From Chromatiales bacterium (GTDB lineage: Bacteria > Pseudomonadota > Gammaproteobacteria > CAMYNG01), in the NCBI GenBank assembly GCA_027021685.1, contig JALUTW010000363.1:1-7757 (forward strand): 7,757 nucleotides of DNA, in the 5' to 3' direction. The stretch's first letter is position 1. The number at the start of each line of letters is the position of its first letter. This document shows, piece after piece, positions 1-5,337 of the stretch. The position numbers and the translations under genes were made by a program. The notes under the pieces are model-generated. The model saw only the letters and a list, made by a program, of their open reading frames with translations. It made no database searches and was not told the origin of the DNA.

Positions 1-77
1 AGGTGCAGCTCAACGTCCCGGACTTGCCAAGGGCTCTCAATGCCCAGTATCTGGGCGTAAAGGTCTCGATCTTTCAT
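1..77 (-). CDS. ISL3-family transposase, N-terminal fragment cut by window edge
   Basis: Starting at ATG 77-75 and running off the left edge, this frame encodes 25 full residues, beginning MKDRDLYAQILGIESPW and continuing into a VELHL strand. The pattern LY-x-x-(I/L)LG(I/L)-x-x-PW-x-V-x-x-VEL is typical of the start of ISL3 DDE transposases, which open with a short helix and then a zinc-ribbon region (the cysteines would lie outside the window). An AGGG-like ribosome-binding sequence lies about 8 bases upstream of the ATG. The gene begins only about 40 bases inside the putative element end, as expected for a compact insertion sequence. Family assignment is by recognition of this short stretch; whether the gene is intact cannot be seen. 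Confidence 0.65.
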   Translation of the reverse strand, partial: MKDRDLYAQILGIESPWQVRDVELH

Positions 78-91
78 GGCAGGTACCCTAA

Positions 92-118
92 GCTACCCAC
101 ACAAATTGGGGAAGACCC
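92..118 (-). repeat. Candidate terminal inverted repeat of the ISL3-like element
   Basis: Read outward-in on the minus strand, the sequence starts GGGTCTTCCCCAATTTGTG and ends just before the transposase leader. A GG-x-TCTT start followed by a short AT-rich stretch is the style of ISL3-family ends. Its mate at the other end of the element is not in the window, so this is a placement by analogy. Confidence 0.45.
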
Positions 119-249
119 TGAAACAAAATCGACGCCGGTGAAATTCCGGCACGCTGCCACGCGGTGGGCGCCGTGCAGGGTGTGCTGCCGTCAGCTGCTG
201 GGTGCTGGCGGCTGGCCGCTGGGGCGGCTATGGCGCAAAACCGATTTCC
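119..249. other. Non-coding stretch between IS end and dispersed repeat
   Basis: No credible coding frame was found on either strand; open frames here have no recognisable protein and are by-products of high GC. The only structure seen is the small hairpin at 134-150. The segment may be a remnant of whatever followed pyrK before the rearrangement, but no similarity could be recognised. Confidence 0.5.
125..150 (-). terminator. Weak candidate intrinsic terminator facing the IS
   Basis: On the minus strand a GCCGG/CCGGC stem (146-150 with 134-138) encloses a 7-base loop. It can be extended by two G-U pairs. After a few bases it is followed by the T-rich run ATTTTGTTT. The stem is short and the T-run is displaced, so this may be chance. 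If real, it would stop transcription from the pyr operon before the insertion sequence. Confidence 0.25.
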
Positions 250-440
250 GTCTCTCCGTATTCGGAGGGCAGAAGGCGGAGGACAGAGGACAGATGAGGC
301 GGCCCCGGCACAAAAAACTTCCGCCTCCGCGTTCTCTGCGCCTTTGCGTCTCTGCGTTTACATCACGGAGGGGAAATCTTCTTCGTGGCCGAGGAGCGCT
401 CCTGCACCCGTTCTGACCTCTGTCATCTGTCCTCTGGATA
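250..440. repeat. Dispersed-type low-complexity repeat with inverted arms
   Basis: The segment contains three adjacent 8-base units at 333-356 (TCTCTGCG, CCTTTGCG, TCTCTGCG). It also has a tandem GAGGACA GAGGACA at 279-292 and a 12-base perfect inverted repeat: GAGGACAGATGA at 286-297 and its complement at 423-434. A perfect 12-base palindrome, AGGAGCGCTCCT, lies at 392-403, and a CTCCG-TATT-CGGAG hairpin at 254-267. Sequences of this 'TCTCTGCG CCTTTGCG' and 'GAGGACAGATGA' type are known as interspersed non-coding repeats that generate spurious ORFs reading NAETQRRRE or TEDRGQ in many environmental bacterial genomes (knowledge from memory). The composition is clearly unlike the coding DNA beside it. 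The limits given are approximate. Confidence 0.6.
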
Positions 441-558
441 GCGGCACCAGGGGAAAGGGGGCATTGAAGGCCACGGCGCCCAGGCCCGAGATCCAGCGCT
501 CGGCGTGGCTCACCGGCCGGGTCTCGATGCCGAGCCACCGTACCAGCCGGGTGCGCAT
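358..558 (-). pseudogene. Truncated HPP-family-like membrane protein N-terminus running into repeat DNA
   Basis: The frame starts at ATG 558, 13 bases after the pyrK stop, with a GGAGG ribosome-binding site 6 bases upstream, so translation initiation looks genuine. The product would be 66 residues. Residues 1-31 include RWLGIETRPVSHAERWISGL and then GAVA, which resembles the cytoplasmic start of HPP-family integral membrane proteins, just before their first transmembrane helix. From about residue 32 (near 466) the resemblance stops, no hydrophobic helix follows, and the later codons read through the dispersed repeat (QMTEVRT and onward) to a TAA at 358-360. A normal HPP protein has several membrane helices, all missing here. 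The simplest reading is a gene remnant truncated by repeat-associated rearrangement. The HPP assignment rests on about 30 residues and is moderate; the truncation reading depends on it. It could also be a short unrelated peptide. Confidence 0.5.
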
Positions 559-564
559 CACCGG

Positions 565-569
565 CCTCC
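565..569 (-). promoter_or_regulatory. Ribosome-binding site of the truncated HPP-like ORF
   Basis: GGAGG on the minus strand lies 6 bases before ATG 558 and overlaps the region just after the pyrK stop. It favours ATG 558 over the adjacent GTG at 561 and suggests the remnant was once the next gene of the operon. Confidence 0.6.
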
Positions 570-571
570 GC

Positions 572-1462
572 TCAGTCGGTCCCGAATACGGCCGCGGCGT
601 CGAACACCGGGCCGTCCACGCACACCCGCTTCATGGCCGGTCCGTCGGGGGTCCGCACGCGCACGGTGCAGCCGGCGCAACCACCCACGGCGCAGGCCAT
701 GAACTCCTCCAGCGACACCTGGCACGGCAGGCCGAACTCCCCGGCCAGCAGTGCCACCGCCTCCAGCATGGGATGGGGCCCGCAGGCGTACACTGCCACC
801 TGGGCGCGGGCGTGCTCCGGCAGGGCCTCCAGCCACAGCCGCGCCAGGCCGGTGACGTAGCCCTCGAAGCAGCCGGCGTAGCCCTGCAGGCTGGCCAGGC
901 GGCTGGCCACGCCCCAGTCCTCCAGCAGGGGCATGGCCCCGATGACGCCCTCGGGCATGCCCGGCACCTGGAAGGCGGAGGGGCGGGCGCGGAACGGGAA
1001 CGGCACCTCGGAGCCGAGCACCGCAAAGGGGGCGTAACCGCCGGCCCGGCGCATGGCGTCGGCGAGGAAGACCATGGGCGGGATGCCCACGCCGCCGCCC
1101 ACCAGCAGCGGCTGGCGCCGGTCCGCCAGCAGGGTGAACGGGCGGCCGATGGGGCCCATGAGGTTGATGCGCTCGCCCGGCACCCGCCGGGCCAGCAGCC
1201 GGGTGCCCTCGCCCACCACCTTGTACAGGAACTCCACCCAGCCCTTGCGGGCGTCGGTGCGCATGATGGACAGGGGCCGGCGCATGGGCAGCAGGGGATG
1301 GCAGCGGATGTGGGCGAACTGGCCCGGCTGCGCATGGTGCGCGGTCTCCGGCGCCTGCACCCGCAGGATGTGCTGGTCGCCTTCCAGGTGATGGTGGGAG
1401 AGGACCTCGGCCTCTTCCACGAAGATGGTCTCGCGGTGGGCGCGGTCGAGGCCGGCGGTCAC
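572..1462 (-). CDS. pyrK: Dihydroorotate dehydrogenase electron-transfer subunit PyrK
   Basis: The 296-residue product belongs to the ferredoxin-reductase-like family that passes electrons from class 1B dihydroorotate dehydrogenase (FMN) through FAD and a 2Fe-2S cluster to NAD+. Visible parts in order: an FAD-binding beta-barrel with the flavin motif RRPLSIM (61-67) and the following FLYKVVGEGT; a nucleotide-binding domain with VGGGVGIPP (121-129) and ACGP (226-229); and a C-terminal iron-sulfur loop with Cys257, Cys262, Cys265 and Cys281 (C-x4-C-x2-C-x15-C), ending in KRVCVDGPVF, which is diagnostic of PyrK. The start is GTG 1462, whose GTGA overlaps the pyrC stop and which has GGGAGGA 6 bases upstream. 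An upstream extension in this frame lies over pyrC and is not family sequence. All cofactor residues appear present. Its usual partner gene pyrD is not adjacent; the next ORF is the HPP-like remnant. Confidence 0.88.
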   Translation of the reverse strand: MTAGLDRAHRETIFVEEAEVLSHHHLEGDQHILRVQAPETAHHAQPGQFAHIRCHPLLPMRRPLSIMRTDARKGWVEFLYKVVGEGTRLLARRVPGERINLMGPIGRPFTLLADRRQPLLVGGGVGIPPMVFLADAMRRAGGYAPFAVLGSEVPFPFRARPSAFQVPGMPEGVIGAMPLLEDWGVASRLASLQGYAGCFEGYVTGLARLWLEALPEHARAQVAVYACGPHPMLEAVALLAGEFGLPCQVSLEEFMACAVGGCAGCTVRVRTPDGPAMKRVCVDGPVFDAAAVFGTD

Positions 1463-2754
1463 GGCGGGTCCTCCCGCTGGAACACCACGCGCCCGCCCAC
1501 CAGGGTATGGGTCACCTGCCCTTCCAGCTCCCAGCCGGTGAAGGGCGTGTTGCGCCCGCGCGAGACCAGGCGGTCCGGCTCCACCGTCCAGTGGGCGTGG
1601 GGGTCGAAGATGCACACGTCCGCCGCCGCCCCGGGCGAGAGGGTGCCGGCGGCCAGGCCCAGCACCCGTGCCGGCTCGCAGGTGAGGCGGGCGATGACGG
1701 CGGCGAGATCCAGCGGCTCGTCGCCCCCGGTCAGGCGCAGGGCCAGGGGCAGCAGGGTCTCGAGGGCGGAGATCCCGGGCTCGGTTTCGCAGAAGGGCGC
1801 GAGCTTGGCGTCGGAGTCATGGGGCTGGTGGTCGGAGCAGATGGCGGTGACGGTGCCGCGCACCAGCCCGGCGCGCAGGCCTTCGAGGTCGCGCCGGGTG
1901 CGCAGGGGCGGGCGCAGGTGGCAGTTGTTGTCGAAGAAACCGATGTCCATCTCGGTGAGATGGAGCTGGTGGGCGGCCACGTCGGCGGTCACCGGCATGC
2001 CGTCGTACTGGGCCCGGGCCAGCAGGTTCACCGAGCGCGCCGCGGACAGGCGGCAGAAGTGGACCCGTGCCGGCACCTGCTCCAGCAGCATGAGGATCTG
2101 GGCCACCGCCACGGTCTCGGCCGAGGCCGGAATGCCGGGCAGGCCCAGCCGGGTGGCCACCACGCCCTCGTGGACGCAGCCTTCCTGGGCCAGGTGCGGG
2201 TCCTCCGGGTGGACGAACACGGTGAGGTCGTGGGAGGCGGCGTACTCCAGCGCGCGGCGCAGGACCAGGGTGTCGTGCACCGGGCGCAGGGCGTTGCTTA
2301 CGCCCACGCAGCCGGCGCGCTTGAGCTCGGCCATCTCCGCCAGCTGGGTGCCCTCCAGGCCCACGGTGAGCGCGCCCAGGGTGACCACCCGGGCGGCGCC
2401 GGCGGCCTCGGCCCGCTGGTGGATGAGTTCCACCACCGCGGCGGTGTCCACCACCGGGTGGGTGTCGGGCGGCATGCACAGGGTGGTGATGCCGCCGGCC
2501 GCCGCCGCGGCGCACTCGGAGGCAATGGTGGCCTTGTGCTCCTGGCCCGGCTCGCGCAGGCGCGCGGCCAGGTCCACCAGCCCCGGCGCCACCACGCGGC
2601 CGCTGGCGTCGAGGGTCTGCTCGGGGCGGAAGCCGTCGGGGGGCGCGGGCCCCACGGCCACGATGCGCCCGTCGGCGATGAAGACGTCGGCCGGCCCGTC
2701 GAGGCCGTTGGCCGGGTCCACCACGCGGCCGCCGGTGATGGCCAGGGTGCTCAT
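1459..2754 (-). CDS. pyrC': Dihydroorotase-like protein PyrC', probably catalytically inactive
   Basis: The 431-residue protein has the full amidohydrolase layout of type I dihydroorotases: an N-terminal beta-sandwich strand with VVDPANGLDG (11-20), a TIM barrel, and a C-terminal strand with RNTPFTGWELEG (401-412). Key metal positions are lost. The usual DLHxHLREPG is DLAARLREPG (61-70), so both histidines are replaced. The usual SDDG aspartate region reads SNAL (153-156). The later HLS histidine is Arg235 (FCRLS). His182 (VHPED) and the Asp308 loop (SDHQPH, 307-312) remain. In Pseudomonas the corresponding PyrC' has no activity but is needed to assemble active aspartate transcarbamoylase with PyrB, and an active PyrC is encoded elsewhere. 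The same role is inferred here. The start ATG 2754 overlaps the pyrB stop as ATGA; the stop overlaps the pyrK GTG. Confidence 0.9.
   Translation of the reverse strand: MSTLAITGGRVVDPANGLDGPADVFIADGRIVAVGPAPPDGFRPEQTLDASGRVVAPGLVDLAARLREPGQEHKATIASECAAAAAGGITTLCMPPDTHPVVDTAAVVELIHQRAEAAGAARVVTLGALTVGLEGTQLAEMAELKRAGCVGVSNALRPVHDTLVLRRALEYAASHDLTVFVHPEDPHLAQEGCVHEGVVATRLGLPGIPASAETVAVAQILMLLEQVPARVHFCRLSAARSVNLLARAQYDGMPVTADVAAHQLHLTEMDIGFFDNNCHLRPPLRTRRDLEGLRAGLVRGTVTAICSDHQPHDSDAKLAPFCETEPGISALETLLPLALRLTGGDEPLDLAAVIARLTCEPARVLGLAAGTLSPGAAADVCIFDPHAHWTVEPDRLVSRGRNTPFTGWELEGQVTHTLVGGRVVFQREDPP
1469..1475 (-). promoter_or_regulatory. Ribosome-binding site deciding the pyrK GTG start
   Basis: GGGAGGA inside the last codons of pyrC lies 6 bases before GTG 1462. 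It selects this GTG over the far-upstream ATG at 1615, which would add 51 residues of out-of-family sequence. Confidence 0.65.
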
Positions 2755-3719
2755 GCCTCGCCCCCGGCCCGGCCCAGGGTCATGGCCATGATGGCCATGC
2801 GCACGGCGATGCCGTTGGTCACCTGCTCCAGGATCACCGACTGCGGGCCGTCGGCCACCGCCGAGTCCATCTCCACCCCGCGGTTGATGGGACCGGGGTG
2901 CATGACGATGGCGTCGGGCCTGGCGCGGGCCAGCTTCTCCGGGGTCAGCCCGTAGCACTGGAAGTACTCGTGCTCGCTGGGCAGCAGGGCCCGGCTCATG
3001 CGCTCGCGCTGCAGGCGCAGCATGATGACCACGTCCACCCCGTCCAGGCCCTCGGCCAGGTCGTGGTAGACGTGCACGCCCAGCTGCGGGGCCTCCACCG
3101 GGATCAGGGTCTCCGGGCCCACCACCCGCACGTCGGGCACGCCGAGGATGTTGAGGGCGTGGATCTGCGAGCGCGCCACGCGCGAGTGCATGATGTCGCC
3201 GACGATGGCCACCGACAGGCGGGTGAAGTCGCCCTTGTGGCGGCGGATGGTGAACATGTCCAGCATGGCCTGGGTGGGGTGGGCGTGGCTGCCGTCGCCG
3301 CCGTTGATGACGGACACGTGCGGGGCCACGTGGCGGGCGATGAAGTGGGCCGCCCCCGGGCTGGCGTGGCGCACCACGAACATGTCGCAGTGCATGGCCT
3401 CCAGGTTGCGCAGCATGTCCAGCAGGCTCTCGCCCTTGGCGGTGGACGAGGCGCTGATGTTGATGTTGAGCACGTCGGCCGACAGCCGCTTGGCCGCCAG
3501 CTCGAAGGTGGTGCGGGTGCGGGTGCTCACCTCGAAGAACAGGTTGATGATGGTGCGCCCGCGCAGCAGCGGGACCTTCTTCACCGGCTGGTGGCCGACG
3601 GTGGTGAAGTTCTCGGCGTAGTCCAGGATCTCGGTGAGGATCTCGCGGCTCAGCCCCTCGATGGTGAGGAAGTGCCGCAACCGGCCCTGGTCGTCGAGCT
3701 GGATGTCGCGCGCGCTCAT
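2751..3719 (-). CDS. pyrB: Aspartate carbamoyltransferase catalytic subunit
   Basis: The 322-residue enzyme condenses carbamoyl phosphate with aspartate to give carbamoyl aspartate, the first committed step of UMP synthesis in the cytoplasm. The carbamoyl-phosphate loop is EVSTRTRTTFE (63-73), and the mobile loop contains SSTAKGESLLD (91-101) with Lys95. Further signatures are HPTQAMLDMF (147-156), the aspartate-side loop RLQRERM (235-241), and HPGPINRGVEMD (274-285). All catalytic elements appear intact and length is normal. There is no PyrI regulatory chain nearby. Together with the dead PyrC' next to it, this suggests the large class A holoenzyme in which PyrB associates with a dihydroorotase-like partner. 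The ATG overlaps the pyrR stop (ATGA, 3716-3719) and its stop overlaps the pyrC ATG, so translation is probably coupled. Confidence 0.97.
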   Translation of the reverse strand: MSARDIQLDDQGRLRHFLTIEGLSREILTEILDYAENFTTVGHQPVKKVPLLRGRTIINLFFEVSTRTRTTFELAAKRLSADVLNINISASSTAKGESLLDMLRNLEAMHCDMFVVRHASPGAAHFIARHVAPHVSVINGGDGSHAHPTQAMLDMFTIRRHKGDFTRLSVAIVGDIMHSRVARSQIHALNILGVPDVRVVGPETLIPVEAPQLGVHVYHDLAEGLDGVDVVIMLRLQRERMSRALLPSEHEYFQCYGLTPEKLARARPDAIVMHPGPINRGVEMDSAVADGPQSVILEQVTNGIAVRMAIMAMTLGRAGGEA

Positions 3720-4219
3720 CCCGGCTGGATCACCAGCTGCAGGGGGTCGGGGCCGGTGAGCTTGACGTGCTCGCCGGGGGCCAGCGCCAGCTCGGTGGCG
3801 GAGACGTCGGCGCAGATGGGCAGCTCGCGGCCCGGGCGCGTCACCAGCACCGCCAGCTTCACGCTGGCCGGGCGGCCGTAGTCGAACAGCTCGTTGAGGG
3901 CGGCGCGCACGGTGCGGCCGGTGTAGAGCACGTCGTCCACCAGCACCACGTGGCGGTCGTCGAGATCGAACGGCAGGTTGGACGGCCGCACCTGCGGGTG
4001 CAGGCCGATGCGGGTGAAGTCGTCGCGGTAGAAGGTGATGCTGAGCGTGCCCAGCGGGGTGTCCAGGCCCAGGCGCCGGTGCAGGGCCTCGGCCACCCAG
4101 GCCCCGCCGGTATGGATGCCCACCATGAGGGGATCGTCGATCCCGGCCCGCCGCAGGTGATCCTGCAGGTCGCTGGCCATGCGGTCCAGCAGGGTCTCGA
4201 CGTCCGTGGAATCCGCCAT
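3716..4219 (-). CDS. pyrR: PyrR-type regulator / uracil phosphoribosyltransferase homologue
   Basis: The 167-residue protein has a type I phosphoribosyltransferase fold with the PRPP-binding motif VVLVDDVLYTGRT (91-103) and the early GIHTGGAWVAE loop (34-44). In Bacillus, PyrR binds the pyr leader RNA to cause attenuation and has weak uracil phosphoribosyltransferase activity; in Pseudomonas the homologue sits in a pyrR-pyrB-pyrC' operon. The usual DRGHRELPI signature reads TRPGRELPI here (127-135), so the Asp and neighbouring positions are changed while RELPI is kept. It lies 7 bases after ruvX, leaving no room for a dedicated attenuator leader. The ATG at 4219 has no strong ribosome-binding site (only GAGAGA), and it probably depends on coupling to ruvX. 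The family call is firm; the regulatory mode in this organism is unknown. Confidence 0.92.
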   Translation of the reverse strand: MADSTDVETLLDRMASDLQDHLRRAGIDDPLMVGIHTGGAWVAEALHRRLGLDTPLGTLSITFYRDDFTRIGLHPQVRPSNLPFDLDDRHVVLVDDVLYTGRTVRAALNELFDYGRPASVKLAVLVTRPGRELPICADVSATELALAPGEHVKLTGPDPLQLVIQPG

Positions 4220-4226
4220 TGGGACG

Positions 4227-4646
4227 TCATTCTCTCACGGCGCCGCCGGCCTGGTCCAGCCAGGTCTGGAGCAGCAGCCGCGCGGCTCCGGCATCGATGC
4301 CGCGGCCGTTGTCGGCGCCCTCGTACTCGGCCTCCCAGGAGCTGAGCCGTTCGTCCACCAGCTCCACCGGCAGGCCGAAGCGGCCTTCCAGGCGGCGGGC
4401 GAAGCGGCGTGCGGCTTCGGTGCGCGCATGTTCGGTGCCGTCCATGTGCACCGGCAGGCCCACCACCAGCAGGTCCGGCTGCCACTGGTCGATGAGCGCC
4501 GCCACCTCGTCCCAGCGCGGGACACCGTCGCGGGCGTCGAGGGTGGCCAGTGCGCTGGCGGTGCCGGTGACGGTCTGGCCCACGGCCACACCGATGCGCC
4601 GGGCGCCGTGGTCGAAGCCCAGCACCGTGCGCGGGGGCGGCCTCAC
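4227..4646 (-). CDS. ruvX: Putative pre-16S rRNA nuclease / Holliday junction resolvase-like RuvX (YqgF)
   Basis: The 139-residue RNase H-fold protein has VLGFDHGARRIGVAVG (8-23) carrying catalytic Asp12, the middle strand LLVVGLPVHMDGTE (59-72), VDERLSSWEAE (97-107) with Asp98, and the C-terminal GIDAGAARLLLQTWLD (116-131) with Asp118. These are the standard acidic residues of YqgF. In E. coli, YqgF is implicated in maturation of the 5' end of 16S rRNA. The start is GTG 4646, whose GTGA overlaps the algH stop; longer extensions of this frame only read over algH in another phase. Length is normal for the family (about 135-150). algH-ruvX is a widely conserved gene pair in gammaproteobacteria. 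Confidence 0.93.
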   Translation of the reverse strand: MRPPPRTVLGFDHGARRIGVAVGQTVTGTASALATLDARDGVPRWDEVAALIDQWQPDLLVVGLPVHMDGTEHARTEAARRFARRLEGRFGLPVELVDERLSSWEAEYEGADNGRGIDAGAARLLLQTWLDQAGGAVRE

Positions 4647-5206
4647 GCGTGGCCCACGTCCGAGGACAGCAGGCTGAGGTCCACGCCCAGGCGGGCGGCG
4701 GCCAGGGTCCAGCGCTGCTCCACCGGCGCGTCGAAGATGATGGCGGGATCGGCAGGCCCGTTGAGCCAGGCGTTGGCGGCCATCTCGTGCTCGAGCTGGC
4801 CGGCGCCCCAGCCGGCGTAGCCCAGGGCGACGAGGAAGCGCTCGGGGCGGTTGCCGGCGACGATGGCCTCGATGATGTCGCGCGACATGGTCACCCCGAT
4901 CTCGTCGCTCACCACCAGGGTCGCTTCCCAGTCCCCCAGCGGCTGGTGGAGGACGAAGCCGCGTTCCACCTGGACCGGGCCGCCCTGGTACACGGGCACG
5001 CGGGCGGTGAGTTCCGGGTCGGCGTCCAGGCCCATGCCCTGGGCGATGTCCAGCAGGGTGAGTTCCATGGGCCGGTTGATCACCAGCCCCATGGCGCCCT
5101 CCTCGTTGTGCTCGCACAGGTAGGTGACGGTGCGCGAGAAGTTGGGGTCCGCCATGCTGGGCATGGCGATGAGGAAGTGGTTGCGCAGGCTTTCGACGTC
5201 GGCCAT
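4643..5206 (-). CDS. algH: YqgE/AlgH family protein
   Basis: The 187-residue cytoplasmic protein is a full-length member of the YqgE/AlgH family. Family marks include the N-terminal LRNHFLIAMPSMADPNFSRT (7-26), then YLCEHNEEGAMGLVINRP, VYQGGPVQVERGFVLH, and LVALGYAGWGAGQLEHEM near residues 125-142. In Pseudomonas the gene has been linked to alginate expression, but its biochemical role is unknown. The start MADVESLRNHF at 5206 is chosen because the upstream in-frame extension is arginine- and proline-rich and overlaps the end of tonB. No strong ribosome-binding site precedes it. It is the first gene of the compact algH-to-pyrK run, and a weak promoter candidate lies just upstream. The stop overlaps the ruvX GTG. 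Confidence 0.95.
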   Translation of the reverse strand: MADVESLRNHFLIAMPSMADPNFSRTVTYLCEHNEEGAMGLVINRPMELTLLDIAQGMGLDADPELTARVPVYQGGPVQVERGFVLHQPLGDWEATLVVSDEIGVTMSRDIIEAIVAGNRPERFLVALGYAGWGAGQLEHEMAANAWLNGPADPAIIFDAPVEQRWTLAAARLGVDLSLLSSDVGHA

Positions 5207-5252
5207 GTGTCGCGGTGCGTGTCCGGTTGCAGGGTGGCGCGCGGTCCTTTCG

Positions 5253-5281
5253 ACACTACTCCGCCGGCGGCATCGGCGCAA
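5253..5281 (-). promoter_or_regulatory. Candidate weak sigma-70 promoter for algH-ruvX-pyr genes
   Basis: In the 131-base gap between tonB and algH the minus strand reads TTGCGC, 17 bases, TAGTGT. Each hexamer matches only three of six consensus positions, but the spacing is ideal. It would give an untranslated leader of about 40 bases before algH. No convincing terminator follows tonB, so read-through from tonB is equally possible. Confidence 0.3.
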
Positions 5282-5337
5282 GGGCGCGGCGCACGCCATG
5301 GGCGGGCCGCCGGGGAACCGCCGCTTGCGGCCTCCCG

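Larger units (their letters stand above)
1..118 (-). mobile_element. Left end of an ISL3-like insertion sequence (partial)
   Basis: This is one end of an insertion sequence that continues beyond the left edge of the window. It comprises a candidate terminal inverted repeat at about 92-118 and the first 25 codons of a transposase starting at 77. The assignment rests on the transposase N-terminus resembling ISL3-family proteins and on an outer end reading GGGTCTTCCCC. The local composition is more AT-rich than the operon next to it. ISL3 elements usually duplicate 8 bases of target; if the element ends at 118, the flanking 8 bases would be TGAAACAA (119-126). The other end is outside the window, so boundary and duplication are unconfirmed. 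Confidence 0.62.

Noticed and set aside
191..538. A 115-codon minus-strand frame containing NAETQRRRE
   Set aside because: This is the well-known spurious translation of the dispersed repeat; it overlaps the better-supported HPP-like start in another phase.
1463..1615. Longer pyrK start at ATG 1615
   Set aside because: The extra 51 residues lie inside pyrC in another frame and are Gly/Pro/Arg-rich, whereas GTG 1462 has a strong ribosome-binding site and an overlap typical of this operon.
164..2791. An 875-codon open frame on the plus strand
   Set aside because: It lies antisense to pyrK and pyrC, is rich in Arg, Ser, Gly and Ala with no recognisable domain, and is the usual by-product of high-GC codon bias.
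1507..3881. Further long plus-strand frames opposite pyrC, pyrB and pyrR
   Set aside because: They are mirror frames of genuine minus-strand genes, with compositions dominated by His, Gly, Val and Gln and no family similarity.
4331..4340. TCCTGGGAGG on the minus strand, resembling the core of a PyrR RNA-binding loop about 110 bases before pyrR
   Set aside because: It encodes the conserved SSWEA segment of RuvX, the flanking bases do not fit the PyrR-site consensus, and no terminator/antiterminator pair is visible.
5320..5331. GCCGCTTGCGGC hairpin just after the tonB stop as a terminator
   Set aside because: The stem is very short and no T-run follows; short GC palindromes are expected by chance in this composition.
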